A stretch of 64,000 nt of DNA. Source: Korobacter sp036501185 (GTDB lineage: Bacteria > Acidobacteriota > Terriglobia > Terriglobales > Acidobacteriaceae). The notes below the pieces were generated by a model. That model did not search any database. It was not told the origin of the DNA and saw nothing but the letters and a program-made list of their open reading frames with translations. Shown piece by piece: positions 50,008-58,541 of the stretch; within the stretch, counting starts at the first letter, position 1, and every line of letters starts with the position of its first letter. The stretch covers positions 1-64,000 of the forward strand of contig DASYAU010000138.1 in NCBI GenBank assembly GCA_036501185.1, given 5' to 3'. The position numbers and the translations under genes were made by a program.

Positions 50008-52713
50008 CTATTTTTCTGTTTTCTCGGCGATCAGCGGCGCCGCGCTCGGGACGATGTTCCACCCATCGACCTCGAGATATGGCGTGCGTCCCTCTAGCTC
50101 GCGGGCGTCGAAGGTGGCAGTGAGTTCGCGTTTTTCTTTCGGCAATAACGAGACGTAGTTGTCGGACCACAAAATTGGAGCGACGTCGTCTCCACCCTTG
50201 CCGCGCGCGATCGCGAGGTGGGTCAGGAACGCCAGCGACTTCGAGGCGTTTTGCAGGCCGACATGTACGACGACCTTGTCGCCCTTGTGCTCGACCGTCG
50301 CGTGGACTTCGGGCTTCACCTTCTCCAGCGTGTTCAGAGCGGTGAGGTCTCCCCAGCCGGTGATCTCGCTATCGAAGAAAGTGGACTTGCTGGCGTCGAA
50401 GGTGTCGGGCTTGGTAGAGAGCCAGTAGAAATTGCTGCTGAGCTCTTTGCCGCTGGCGTCAGCCAGCGATAAGCAGACGAAATACGTCGTGCTGAGGCCA
50501 TCGATTGTCTGAGGGAGAGTGATTGGCTTGGCGACGCCGTCGGGATCAAGATCGACGGTTGTCGATTTGCTGAACTTTTCCGTGAGATCGAAGTTCAGGA
50601 CGCGCGCGGTCACGGTGAGGTTCTTTACCGGCTCATAGGTCGAGTTGATCACCGCGACAGAGTTGTCGTCATAGGAATATGCGGCGTGCAGCGGCTCGCA
50701 AGCTTTTTTCGCACCGAAGTAGCCGGCCGCCGGCGTCAGGTAGTAATCGTACAGGTGCCAGATCATGCCCGGCCACGCGTTGTTCAGCATCCACTGGATG
50801 ACGCCAGTGGATTTGTACTTGTTGCGCGTGTAGGCCTCGAACATGGCGCGCTCGTTTTCGTAGGCCGCAGCCTGGGCGCGGGTCGAGAAATCCTCGGCAC
50901 TGCGGGCTTCGCCGTAGCGCTGGTTGAAGCCGTTAATAAAACGGTGCAGATCGCGGAATTCGCCGCCACCTGCGTGATAGTCCCAAACGTTGTCGATGGG
51001 CCAGAGATGGTCGGCAGGAATTGTCTTCTTCAGCGACTTGAGGGTGAGCGGCGCTGCGCCGGCACTGGTTTCCATGTTGAACCCGTAGCCGCCGCCGAGA
51101 ATTTTGTCCTGCTCCCAGTAATCGGGCGGAACGTAATCGTATGGACCCGACATTTTTCCGCCGGTGCGGCCGCTGACGTCGGTAACGCGAGCGGTGGCCG
51201 ATGAGATCGTGGGATTCGGCCAGTTCAGTTCTTTTTCAATCGCGAGATATTTCTGTTCGATATCCGGAATCGGAGGATTGTCGCTGCCATTAAGCCATAC
51301 GAAGATGCTCGGGTGCTCACGCAGTTCATAGATCTGTGAACGCAGCGAGGCTTCGGCGACCGCGAGCGTTTCGGGTGTCCACTTCTCCCATTTCTCCCAG
51401 AAATCGCAGCAGCACCACCCGGCCATAATGAGGATGCCGTCCTGATCGGCAAGATCGTAGAGCTCGGGGTTCTCCATCTTGCCTTCGAGGCGGATGGCGT
51501 TCAGGTGCATGTCGAGCACGTATTGCAGTTGCTGCTCGAGGCGGGTGCGGTCGAAGCGCAACATCATGTCGGGCGCCCAACCGCCGCCGCGGATGAGGAT
51601 CCGGCGTCCATTGATCTTGAAAATGCGGCCAGGATCATTAGGGCCGAGTTCGCTGGTGATTTCGCGAATGCCGAAGCGGAGCGAACTCTCGTCCGTCACG
51701 CGTCCGGCCCCGACGAATTCGAACTTCATGGTATGCAGATTGGGAAGCCCCATCTGTGCCGGCCACCAGAGCTTCGGATGTTCGAGCTTGAGTTGCGGGA
51801 AGTCGTGCGGGTCGAAGGTGACGACCTTCGTCTCGCCTTTGTCGAGCGCGACCTTCTGCTCGATATGTACGCCCGGCATCGACGCGCGCAGTGTGCCGGA
51901 TACGGGAGCATCGCTGTCGTTGCGCACCTCAGCGCTGACGGTGAGGGTAGCGGAGTCGAGCGAATCGGCGACGTGGCTCACGATTTCGGGATTGCGGACC
52001 GCAACCGCGCCGCTGTAAGTGAGGAACACTTCGCGCCAGAGCCCCATGTCCTTATCGGGAGGCGACGGGTTCCAATCGACCCAGTTGTAGCCGAGGTCGG
52101 TGCCCTGCGAGGGGAAGACTTCGACGGCGAGGACATTGACCCCGGGTTTGAGATCTGAGTCAACCGGCAGCTCGTAATGGCGAAAGGTGCCCGCGATGTG
52201 ATCTTTATCGGCGATTTGCTTGCCGTTGATCCAAATGTTGGCGCGATATGTAATTCCGTCGAAGTGCAGTTGAGCGTGACGTCCGTTCGCCAGGCGCGGG
52301 GCGGTGAACTCGGTGCGATACCACCACGAGCAGTTGTAAGGGCTGTCTTCGGGCATGTTCTGGCGCGAGAACACGGTGCCAATTTCGTAGGTCACGCCAG
52401 GTACCTGGCGGAGATTCATCCCGAAATACGGGTCTTTATAGATTCCGGCGTGGACTTGGGCGGCGAAAACAGTCGAGGGAACGGTGGTGGCTATCCAACC
52501 CGTCACTTTAAACCGCGGCGTCGAAATTTCCTCGCCCTGCTCCTTGGCGACGCAGGAAGATTGGATCGACCAGTTTTTTTCTAACTTCTGGAGAGAAGCA
52601 GGGATCACCGTCCCACCGGATTTTGCGCCGGCCGAAGGGGTGGCGGATGTTTGCGCGACGGCGCAGGAGGAGACAAGGACGAACGCGAGCAAGCCGGAAC
52701 GATAGCGGGCCAT
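50008..52713 (-). CDS. Glycoside hydrolase family 2, exo-beta-D-glucosaminidase-like
   Basis: A 901-residue exported enzyme (signal LLAFVLVSSCAVAQ). Domain order is that of GH2: a jelly-roll sugar-binding domain (~60-235), Ig-like domain (~240-350), TIM barrel (~355-690) and C-terminal Ig-like domains. In the barrel, WLNGSDNPP carries D478 and GFNMETSAG carries E548. These match the acid/base Asp and nucleophile Glu of chitosan exo-glucosaminidases, not the Glu-Glu pair of beta-galactosidases. It probably releases glucosamine or mannose-type residues from chitosan or glycans outside the cytoplasm. Confidence 0.88.
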   Translation of the reverse strand: MARYRSGLLAFVLVSSCAVAQTSATPSAGAKSGGTVIPASLQKLEKNWSIQSSCVAKEQGEEISTPRFKVTGWIATTVPSTVFAAQVHAGIYKDPYFGMNLRQVPGVTYEIGTVFSRQNMPEDSPYNCSWWYRTEFTAPRLANGRHAQLHFDGITYRANIWINGKQIADKDHIAGTFRHYELPVDSDLKPGVNVLAVEVFPSQGTDLGYNWVDWNPSPPDKDMGLWREVFLTYSGAVAVRNPEIVSHVADSLDSATLTVSAEVRNDSDAPVSGTLRASMPGVHIEQKVALDKGETKVVTFDPHDFPQLKLEHPKLWWPAQMGLPNLHTMKFEFVGAGRVTDESSLRFGIREITSELGPNDPGRIFKINGRRILIRGGGWAPDMMLRFDRTRLEQQLQYVLDMHLNAIRLEGKMENPELYDLADQDGILIMAGWCCCDFWEKWEKWTPETLAVAEASLRSQIYELREHPSIFVWLNGSDNPPIPDIEQKYLAIEKELNWPNPTISSATARVTDVSGRTGGKMSGPYDYVPPDYWEQDKILGGGYGFNMETSAGAAPLTLKSLKKTIPADHLWPIDNVWDYHAGGGEFRDLHRFINGFNQRYGEARSAEDFSTRAQAAAYENERAMFEAYTRNKYKSTGVIQWMLNNAWPGMIWHLYDYYLTPAAGYFGAKKACEPLHAAYSYDDNSVAVINSTYEPVKNLTVTARVLNFDLTEKFSKSTTVDLDPDGVAKPITLPQTIDGLSTTYFVCLSLADASGKELSSNFYWLSTKPDTFDASKSTFFDSEITGWGDLTALNTLEKVKPEVHATVEHKGDKVVVHVGLQNASKSLAFLTHLAIARGKGGDDVAPILWSDNYVSLLPKEKRELTATFDARELEGRTPYLEVDGWNIVPSAAPLIAEKTEK

Positions 52714-52902
52714 GAATGATCTCCTGGGACAGCGCGATTCTATGGAAGGAGATTATATGGAGAATCGGGAAAGTTGGGAATTAAAACGGTTCAAATCAAT
52801 GGCAGTGCCAGAAATGTACGAGTAACCAAAACAGTTGTGCCGCGATACTTGAGGTGGTGTCCACCTATGTGTTACTTGTATGGGCAACGGTATAAGGAGA
52901 CG

Positions 52903-53274
52903 ATGGGCCCGACGAGGAAAGAATTACGCATGTCGGCGGTGGTCCCGATTCGTATCAATGGGATCAACGAGGACGGGGAACCGATCCACTGCATCGCGCA
53001 CACGTTGAACGTTTCGCGTCGCGGCGCACGCATTGCAGGGGTCAATATCACACTACGATTGGGCGTGGTGGTGCGCATCATTCGCGGTCGCGCCAACGCT
53101 GCCTTCAAAGTCGTTTGGCTCGGCGATAAAGAAACCAATTCGATGGGGCAGATTGGTGTCGAGGCCCTCGAAGTCGTAAGCAATTTCTGGGGGCTGGAGC
53201 AACTGAAGCCGGTTTCACAGGACGAAGAGCAAGAGCATTCGACAAAGCGCCGCCGCCCTGGCGCGAAGAAGTAA
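52903..53274 (+). CDS. PilZ domain protein
   Basis: A 123-residue PilZ-like protein, expected to bind cyclic di-GMP. The N-terminal RKELR may supply the arginine motif, and NVSRRGARIAG resembles the (D/N)xSxxG motif. The rest forms a beta barrel (VVVRIIRGRANAAFKVVWLGD, GQIGVEALE), and the tail is basic (KRRRPGAKK). ATG 52903 follows AAGGAGACG. The GGDEF protein 3 kb away could supply the ligand. Confidence 0.78.
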   Translation: MGPTRKELRMSAVVPIRINGINEDGEPIHCIAHTLNVSRRGARIAGVNITLRLGVVVRIIRGRANAAFKVVWLGDKETNSMGQIGVEALEVVSNFWGLEQLKPVSQDEEQEHSTKRRRPGAKK

Positions 53275-53277
53275 CCC

Positions 53278-53736
53278 TTAGCCGCTTTTCGTAAATACCC
53301 ACTTGATTTGATGATTGTTGTCGTCTTCCTGGGCGATGAGCGTGTGTCCATCATCGGCAAGCTGGTAACGCATCACAGTATGGCTCGCGCCACGATGGCC
53401 ATCGCTCTTCACTTCCAAAACCAATTCCGATCCTTGCCAGTACATGTGAGTGCGTTTCACGCCGTCGTGGCTCTTCATTTCGACCATGGTGCCGTCGGTG
53501 TGGCCGTGAGCGCTCCACGCGGTGGACTTGCCATGCTGGGTCTCGGTGCGGCGGACATGGAAGTCGGGATCGTTCTGGTGGATGTAAAGGACGACGGAGT
53601 TCGCCGAGGACGAAGGCATGTTGCTGCGTTGCGCGTCGAGTTTCCAAATCCCAGTGAAGTTCGGGCGCGACTGTGCAGCGGCCGCGAGGCAGCAAAGCAA
53701 TCCGGCTAAGAACACGAACTTGCGACAGGTTCGCAT
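53278..53736 (-). CDS. Unknown secreted lipocalin-like protein
   Basis: A 152-residue protein with a signal peptide (KFVFLAGLLCCLAAAAQS). The mature part starts RPNFTGIWKLDAQRSNM, as in acidobacterial secreted proteins of lipocalin-like beta-barrel type, and continues in beta strands (MRYQLADDGHTLIAQEDD). No catalytic motif. It is convergent with the PilZ gene, 3 bp apart. Confidence 0.78.
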   Translation of the reverse strand: MRTCRKFVFLAGLLCCLAAAAQSRPNFTGIWKLDAQRSNMPSSSANSVVLYIHQNDPDFHVRRTETQHGKSTAWSAHGHTDGTMVEMKSHDGVKRTHMYWQGSELVLEVKSDGHRGASHTVMRYQLADDGHTLIAQEDDNNHQIKWVFTKSG

Positions 53737-54174
53737 AGAACTTGAATGGACTCCGCAGCGATGACATCTTGAGCACAACCCGCCGTTCGTCGGGGGCCCC
53801 GGAGATCCCGCTTTGAAGTCACGAATGGGCCATGATAAGGAAGCACCATCCGGCATGCAATACCCTTTTAGACGCCGGACGAAAGGCACTTGTTGGAGCT
53901 CGCCAATAGTTTTAGATGGTCTTTTCACCCGTTCGGGTGCTGGGTTGGGAGCATCGAATCCGGCTTCATGAGTTTTCAAAGATGAAGCTGAAAGCCGCAA
54001 CCAGAGCGCCTTTCACGAAGTTCCTGAAAAGTCACAAAGTTTACATTTCAATGCTCCTGGAGAGAGAAACGTTTCTGCTGTTTGCCCGTCCCACCTTTCT
54101 AAGCGCAACGACATCTCTGAAGAGGAATAAAGGCAAAGCAGAGCCGCTGAGCAGTTCTGCAGGAATTGGGCCCT
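53737..54174. other. Intergenic region without a convincing gene
   Basis: This 438-bp divergent spacer has open frames with poor coding character and no good ribosome sites. A small hairpin CACCC-GTTC-GGGTG lies at 53926-53939. It should contain the promoters of the flanking genes. Confidence 0.45.
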
Positions 54175-54648
54175 ATGAGAAAGTTCTATCGGTTGAGCAC
54201 GAGAATTGCGGCGGTTGCGATAGCGATCTTAATGCTATCGTTTGCGGCGATGGCTGAGCTGGGCGGCACGGTGCAAACCGTGCAAGCGGACCAGCAGAGA
54301 CTCCAGGGAACGCGCACGGTGATCGCGCGGACTGCCTACCAGGTTCACGAAATCAAAACTGCGACGAACGGCGTGGTGCGCGAATTCGTCTCGCCCGATG
54401 GAAAGGTCTTCGCGGTAACGTACGAAGGGCGTTTCCCCGGCGAGAGCAACGGACTTCTCGGCGCGTACGCCAACCAACTGGCGCAAGCCAAGCAGGCCGC
54501 GGCCGGCAAGGCGCACGTCGCTGGAACGATACACCTCGAATCAGGCTACCTGCGATACCACGCGGCCGGACACCTGGGTTACTTCAGCATGCGTGCCGTG
54601 GTGTCGAATGCGGTACCCAGCGGCGTGACGATGGAGGAGATCCAATGA
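54175..54648 (+). CDS. DUF2844 domain secreted protein
   Basis: A 157-residue protein with a signal peptide (IAAVAIAILMLSFAAMAELGG). It has the DUF2844 layout: LGGTVQTVQADQQ, then YQVHEIKTATNGVVREFVSP and VFAVTYEGRFPG. The stop overlaps the DUF3443 start (ATGA), the partner usually found next to it. The pair probably acts together outside the cytoplasm; the activity is unknown. Confidence 0.83.
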   Translation: MRKFYRLSTRIAAVAIAILMLSFAAMAELGGTVQTVQADQQRLQGTRTVIARTAYQVHEIKTATNGVVREFVSPDGKVFAVTYEGRFPGESNGLLGAYANQLAQAKQAAAGKAHVAGTIHLESGYLRYHAAGHLGYFSMRAVVSNAVPSGVTMEEIQ

Positions 54649-55937
54649 AAGACAAAATTCTTCTCCTGCTGACAGTGTTTGCGCTCGCCGGCTTCCTGAC
54701 GCTGGCGGGTTGCGGCGGCGGTGGAAGCGCGAGCAGCAGCACGAATTCCAGTGGCAGCCCGGGTGGTCCGCAGGGCTCGAGCGCGGATTCGGTGTCGCTA
54801 AGTGTAGGGCCGGGCCCATCGGATATGACGAACCCCGCGGGTGGATATACGAACATTCTGTTCGCGACGGTGACGCTCTGCGAGCCAGGAACGTCAACCT
54901 GCCAGAGCATCGACCACGTGCTCGTGGATACGGGCTCCTATGGGTTGCGAATCCTGGCGAGCGAGGTGCCAAGCGGGATCTCGTTGAACGGCGCCACGGT
55001 GGGTGGCAAGAACTTATATGAGTGCCTGCCGTTCGTGGACAGCTATGCGTGGGGCAAAGTGGTGACCGCCGACGTGGAGATGGCGGGCGAGAAGGGGTCG
55101 GGAATCCCGGTGCAGTTGATTCAGAACGCGACGGCGCCATCAGATTGCTCGAGCACCGTGGCCACCAGCGGAAGCTCGTCCGTGAAGACGGTGAACGATC
55201 TCGGCGCCAAGGGGATCATCGGCGTCGGAAGCTTCACTGCCGATTGCGGCGGATATTGTACGAGCGTGGCGAAATTCGACTTTTACTTCACCTGCTCGAG
55301 TTCCGACGCTTCAACGTGCAGCCAGGCTGCGGTACCGGAATCGCAGCAGGTCATTAACCCGGTGTCGAAGTTCAGTTCCGACCATAACGGGGTCGTGATC
55401 CAGATGGCTAGCGTGGGCAATGGCGGTGCGGGAAGCGCCTCGGGCACCATGTACTTCGGCATTGGAACACAATCCAACAACACACCGGCCTCGGGCGTGA
55501 AGGTGCTCGGGCTGAACGGTTATGGGAACTTCGGGACGTCGTTCCAGAGCAAGAGTTACCCGAACAGTTTCGCGGATACGGGCTCGAATTCATATTTCGT
55601 CGGGACCTACGACAGCTCGACGAAGAAGGCGAGCACGGGTATCGCGGTTTGCAACTTGGGGAGCTCGTCGAACCCGGCGTATTTCTATTGTCCCAGCTCG
55701 GAACTGAGCGAGACGGCAACCATGTCGAGCAGCAGCAGTTCCGCGACAAAATCCGTGAGCTTCAACGTGGGGAACGCGAACACGCTGAATGGATACGCCA
55801 TGAGCGATCTGGCCGCGACGAACAGCGATGGAACGAGCTTTGACTGGGGGCTCCCGTTCTTCTACGGACGCACCGTGTACGTGGGGCTCGACGGAACCAG
55901 CAGTTCGCTCGGCTCGGGGGCCTACGTAGCGTTCTAA
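54645..55937 (+). CDS. DUF3443 lipoprotein with pepsin-like DTGS motifs
   Basis: A 430-residue lipoprotein (lipobox LAGC, C23) followed by a Ser/Gly-rich linker. Two DTGS motifs lie at D95 (HVLVDTGSYGLRIL) and D311 (SFADTGSNSYFV), about 216 residues apart. The C-terminal WGLPFFYGRTVYVGLDG recalls the end of pepsin-type proteases. This suggests a two-lobed aspartic-protease fold, active or degenerate. Several cysteine pairs fit extracytoplasmic disulfides. It is coupled to the DUF2844 gene. Confidence 0.83.
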   Translation: MKDKILLLLTVFALAGFLTLAGCGGGGSASSSTNSSGSPGGPQGSSADSVSLSVGPGPSDMTNPAGGYTNILFATVTLCEPGTSTCQSIDHVLVDTGSYGLRILASEVPSGISLNGATVGGKNLYECLPFVDSYAWGKVVTADVEMAGEKGSGIPVQLIQNATAPSDCSSTVATSGSSSVKTVNDLGAKGIIGVGSFTADCGGYCTSVAKFDFYFTCSSSDASTCSQAAVPESQQVINPVSKFSSDHNGVVIQMASVGNGGAGSASGTMYFGIGTQSNNTPASGVKVLGLNGYGNFGTSFQSKSYPNSFADTGSNSYFVGTYDSSTKKASTGIAVCNLGSSSNPAYFYCPSSELSETATMSSSSSSATKSVSFNVGNANTLNGYAMSDLAATNSDGTSFDWGLPFFYGRTVYVGLDGTSSSLGSGAYVAF

Positions 55938-55960
55938 ACCCCCTAAATGGGACCAATACC

Positions 55961-55990
55961 GGCCCGGGCCCTCCCCCGGGCCAGCTTTTT
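55961..55990 (+). terminator. Terminator after the DUF2844/DUF3443 pair
   Basis: Perfect 8-bp stem GGCCCGGG (55961-55968) with CCCGGGCC (55975-55982), then AGCTTTTT. Confidence 0.75.
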
Positions 55991-56060
55991 AGTGCTCCCA
56001 CCTTTGTCACTTGCATTGGACCCACGGCAAGGACATACTTTCCGAAACCGCCAATTACGT

Positions 56061-56894
56061 ATGCTTCCACCGAGCCGTCCAACAGAGGACCGCACCGCGC
56101 CCGACAGCCTGCTTGCCAGCTTGAGCCAGCAGCTTTCGGCTATTGAAAAACGTGATGCCGAGTTATGGCTGATCCTGCTCTCCATCGGCGTGATGGTGAC
56201 CGCCTGCCTTCTCATTGTGCTTTTCCCGGGTACGTTCCTCAAGGGCGGACACTTTGAAGTCGAAATCTCCATTAGCAAGGAAGTCTTCTTCGGGCTGATT
56301 GCCCTGCTGGCATTGGCGAATACCTACATCGTTACCCGACGTTTCCAGTATCGTAAGACGCGCCAGCAGCTGATTTCAGCGACCATTCAGAACGAGCTCA
56401 TCCGCCTGCAATCGTTCACCGATCCTTTAACAGAGGTGTATAACCGGCGCTCCCTGGATGAGATGGCGGGACGGTTTATCTCGAGTGCGAGGCGACGGAA
56501 AACTGCGCTGACGTTCATGCTGGTCGACGTTGACCATTTCAAGCAGGTGAACTCGAAGTTCGGGCACCTGACTGGCGATGTGGTGCTGGCGGAAGTTGCG
56601 ACCATCCTGCGCACGTCGGTTCGTGGCTCGGACGCGGTAGTGCGCTATGGCGGTGATGAGTTCTTGATGATCCTCCCGGAATCGTCGGCCGAAAATACGC
56701 TGCCAGTGGTAAAACGCGTGACGGAGCACGTGCGACGCTGGAATGAATCTGGCCAGCTGAAGGGGTTCGAATTGAGCCTCAGCATCGGGGTGGCAGAGTG
56801 GCGTGACGGCGCGACCCTCGATGAAACGCTGGATGCCGCCGACCAGAAGATGTACGCCATGAAGAACGGGGCAGATAAGGAAGCGGTGAAGTAG
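56061..56894 (+). CDS. Membrane diguanylate cyclase (GGDEF)
   Basis: A 277-residue protein with two transmembrane helices (~38-58 and ~75-95), a short linker and a GGDEF domain. The active site GGDEF is intact at 197-201, with the upstream DPLTEVYNRRSLDE and VDVDHFKQVN motifs. It should make cyclic di-GMP. No RxxD inhibitory site is seen before GGDEF. ATG 56061 is chosen because upstream ATGs lie in or close to the terminator. Confidence 0.9.
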   Translation: MLPPSRPTEDRTAPDSLLASLSQQLSAIEKRDAELWLILLSIGVMVTACLLIVLFPGTFLKGGHFEVEISISKEVFFGLIALLALANTYIVTRRFQYRKTRQQLISATIQNELIRLQSFTDPLTEVYNRRSLDEMAGRFISSARRRKTALTFMLVDVDHFKQVNSKFGHLTGDVVLAEVATILRTSVRGSDAVVRYGGDEFLMILPESSAENTLPVVKRVTEHVRRWNESGQLKGFELSLSIGVAEWRDGATLDETLDAADQKMYAMKNGADKEAVK

Positions 56895-56955
56895 CTAGCG
56901 CCTCAAGTGCCGGAGGCGTATTCCTCCCGTGAATTCGCCGGAACACAAACGCAAA

Positions 56956-58413
56956 TCAATTAGGAAATTCGATGCCGATGCTCTCTGCCATCTGGACAGC
57001 TGCGGTGCGGAGCTGCGTGGTGTCATTGGCGAATGTGACCTGTCCGCCGGAGTACGCGGCGAGTGACTCGAGCTGGCGCCGTCCCGCATCTCCGTCAACA
57101 TCCAACCCGATGCAATCCACGCGGACCGTATTCAGCTTCTGCGAGAGTGAGAGTGGATTGTCTTTCGACGGCGTATTGCGGCCATCGGAGATAACGAGCA
57201 GGAGCCGGTTCTTGTTGGTGGCAATACGCTCCAGGTGTCCAGCGGCGAAGGCCACGGCGTCGAGCAGCGCGGCGCCGGACTCGGGCTTGATCTGGTCCAT
57301 CGCCTCTTCCAGCAATTTCGGATTGCCGGTGAGGTCCTGCTCGAAATCGAGCTTCTTGCCGTAGGCCATGATGAAAACTTCATCGTCGTTGCGCAGATGA
57401 CGAACCATGTCGCTGAGGGCGTCGAGGATCTGCTTGCGGTTTTCTTTGTTCAGGTGCTCGGTCTGCAGCAGGATTCCCATGGAAACCGGTGAGGTACGGG
57501 CAACGTATTCGCGGCGGAAGACGGGCTGCGGAATGGAAGCGGGAGCGGATTCCGTGGCAGGCTCGTTGTTCGGTATGTTCGCCGGCGGGTTCGCCTTGGC
57601 GACGATTGCGGGCTGTTCCGCGGTCGGAACCGTGGCCGGACGGATGTTCATCCCGGGCACAGTGGCAGAGGCGAGATAGCCATTCCAACCGGCAGCCGTG
57701 CCGCCGGCAGTCTCAAATTTCTTTGCGGCGAAGGCGGCAATCTGCTGCCCGGCCGGTGTGCCCTGCGTGAGGTTCACCGTGCGCGCTAGATACAGATAGC
57801 CTTCCTGCTGCATGCTGCGGTCCTTGCCGTCGAGCAGCGCAAGCGCGAGGCCATAGAGGTAGCGTGGGTCTTGCGGACGGATCGCGACTGCCTGCTGCAG
57901 ATATTGGTGTGCGGCGGCGTAGTTCCTTTCATCGAGGTAACCCAGGCCGGCTTCGCCATCGAGGATGCTGACAAGTTGCCGCTGGATGAGGATGAATTCG
58001 CTGTTGGTGATGCCTTCGGGTTGGCGGAGGTGAGGGTAGGCGCGGATGCCGTCCTGCGCCATTTGGAACGCGGCCTGCGCCTCGCGGCGATTGCGTCCGG
58101 CGACCTCGGCACGAGCCTGCGCGACGATCCCGAGCGCGAGCGCATTCTGCGGATCGATCTTCAAAAGATCATTGGCGCGTGCGCGGGCTTGCTCACGCTG
58201 CAGGCTCTCGATCGAATCCCAAACCAGGATCTCGAGCGCGTCAGTGCGAAGCTGGCTGTTCGGATACGCTCCGAGAAAACGCTCCATGCCGGCCATGCGG
58301 TCCGAGATACGCGATTGGCGGACGGCATTGGTATAGGCATCGAGGGAAGTTTGTGCGGCGGCGGCAACGCAAAACAGCAGGACGCATACGAGTTTTTTAG
58401 ACACGTTGGACAT
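56956..58413 (-). CDS. Secreted TPR-like protein with degenerate VWA domain
   Basis: A 485-residue exported protein (signal LVCVLLFCVAAAAQ). Residues 25-240 are helical with TPR-like repeats (YLDERNYAAAHQYLQQAVAIRPQ split over 160-182). A Pro/Ala linker follows. A VWA domain covers ~305-485 (DALSDMVRHLRNDDEVFIMA, ALLDAVAFAAGHLE, LLLVISDGRN). The usual metal-site DxSxS is missing: the segment reads ILLQTEHLN, with Q317 in place of Asp. It is probably a protein-interaction domain. Confidence 0.85.
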   Translation of the reverse strand: MSNVSKKLVCVLLFCVAAAAQTSLDAYTNAVRQSRISDRMAGMERFLGAYPNSQLRTDALEILVWDSIESLQREQARARANDLLKIDPQNALALGIVAQARAEVAGRNRREAQAAFQMAQDGIRAYPHLRQPEGITNSEFILIQRQLVSILDGEAGLGYLDERNYAAAHQYLQQAVAIRPQDPRYLYGLALALLDGKDRSMQQEGYLYLARTVNLTQGTPAGQQIAAFAAKKFETAGGTAAGWNGYLASATVPGMNIRPATVPTAEQPAIVAKANPPANIPNNEPATESAPASIPQPVFRREYVARTSPVSMGILLQTEHLNKENRKQILDALSDMVRHLRNDDEVFIMAYGKKLDFEQDLTGNPKLLEEAMDQIKPESGAALLDAVAFAAGHLERIATNKNRLLLVISDGRNTPSKDNPLSLSQKLNTVRVDCIGLDVDGDAGRRQLESLAAYSGGQVTFANDTTQLRTAAVQMAESIGIEFPN

Positions 58414-58455
58414 AGGCCACTAAGGCGCGAGAGGGACGCTGACAGATGGGATGCC

Positions 58456-58477
58456 AGCAGCACCGGTGAGTGCTGCT
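58456..58477 (-). other. Leader hairpin before the VWA gene
   Basis: Perfect 8-bp inverted repeat AGCAGCAC-CGGTGA-GTGCTGCT, 43 bp upstream of the VWA start. It may be a leader structure or operator. Confidence 0.4.
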
Positions 58478-58498
58478 CCAGAATTTGGTACACGATAG

Positions 58499-58525
58499 AA
58501 AAGGCACGCTGGACGCGTGCCTTTT
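58499..58525 (-). terminator. Terminator of the quinone oxidoreductase/cupin unit
   Basis: Perfect 11-bp stem AAAAGGCACGC with GCGTGCCTTTT and a five-base loop, 17 bp past the stop of the minus-strand gene. T's follow on the minus strand. Confidence 0.8.
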
Positions 58526-58541
58526 GAACTAAGGGGAAGGA

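Noticed and set aside
53916..54257. Small ORF upstream of the DUF2844 gene
   Set aside because: No ribosome site, atypical codon use and overlap with the supported start at 54175.
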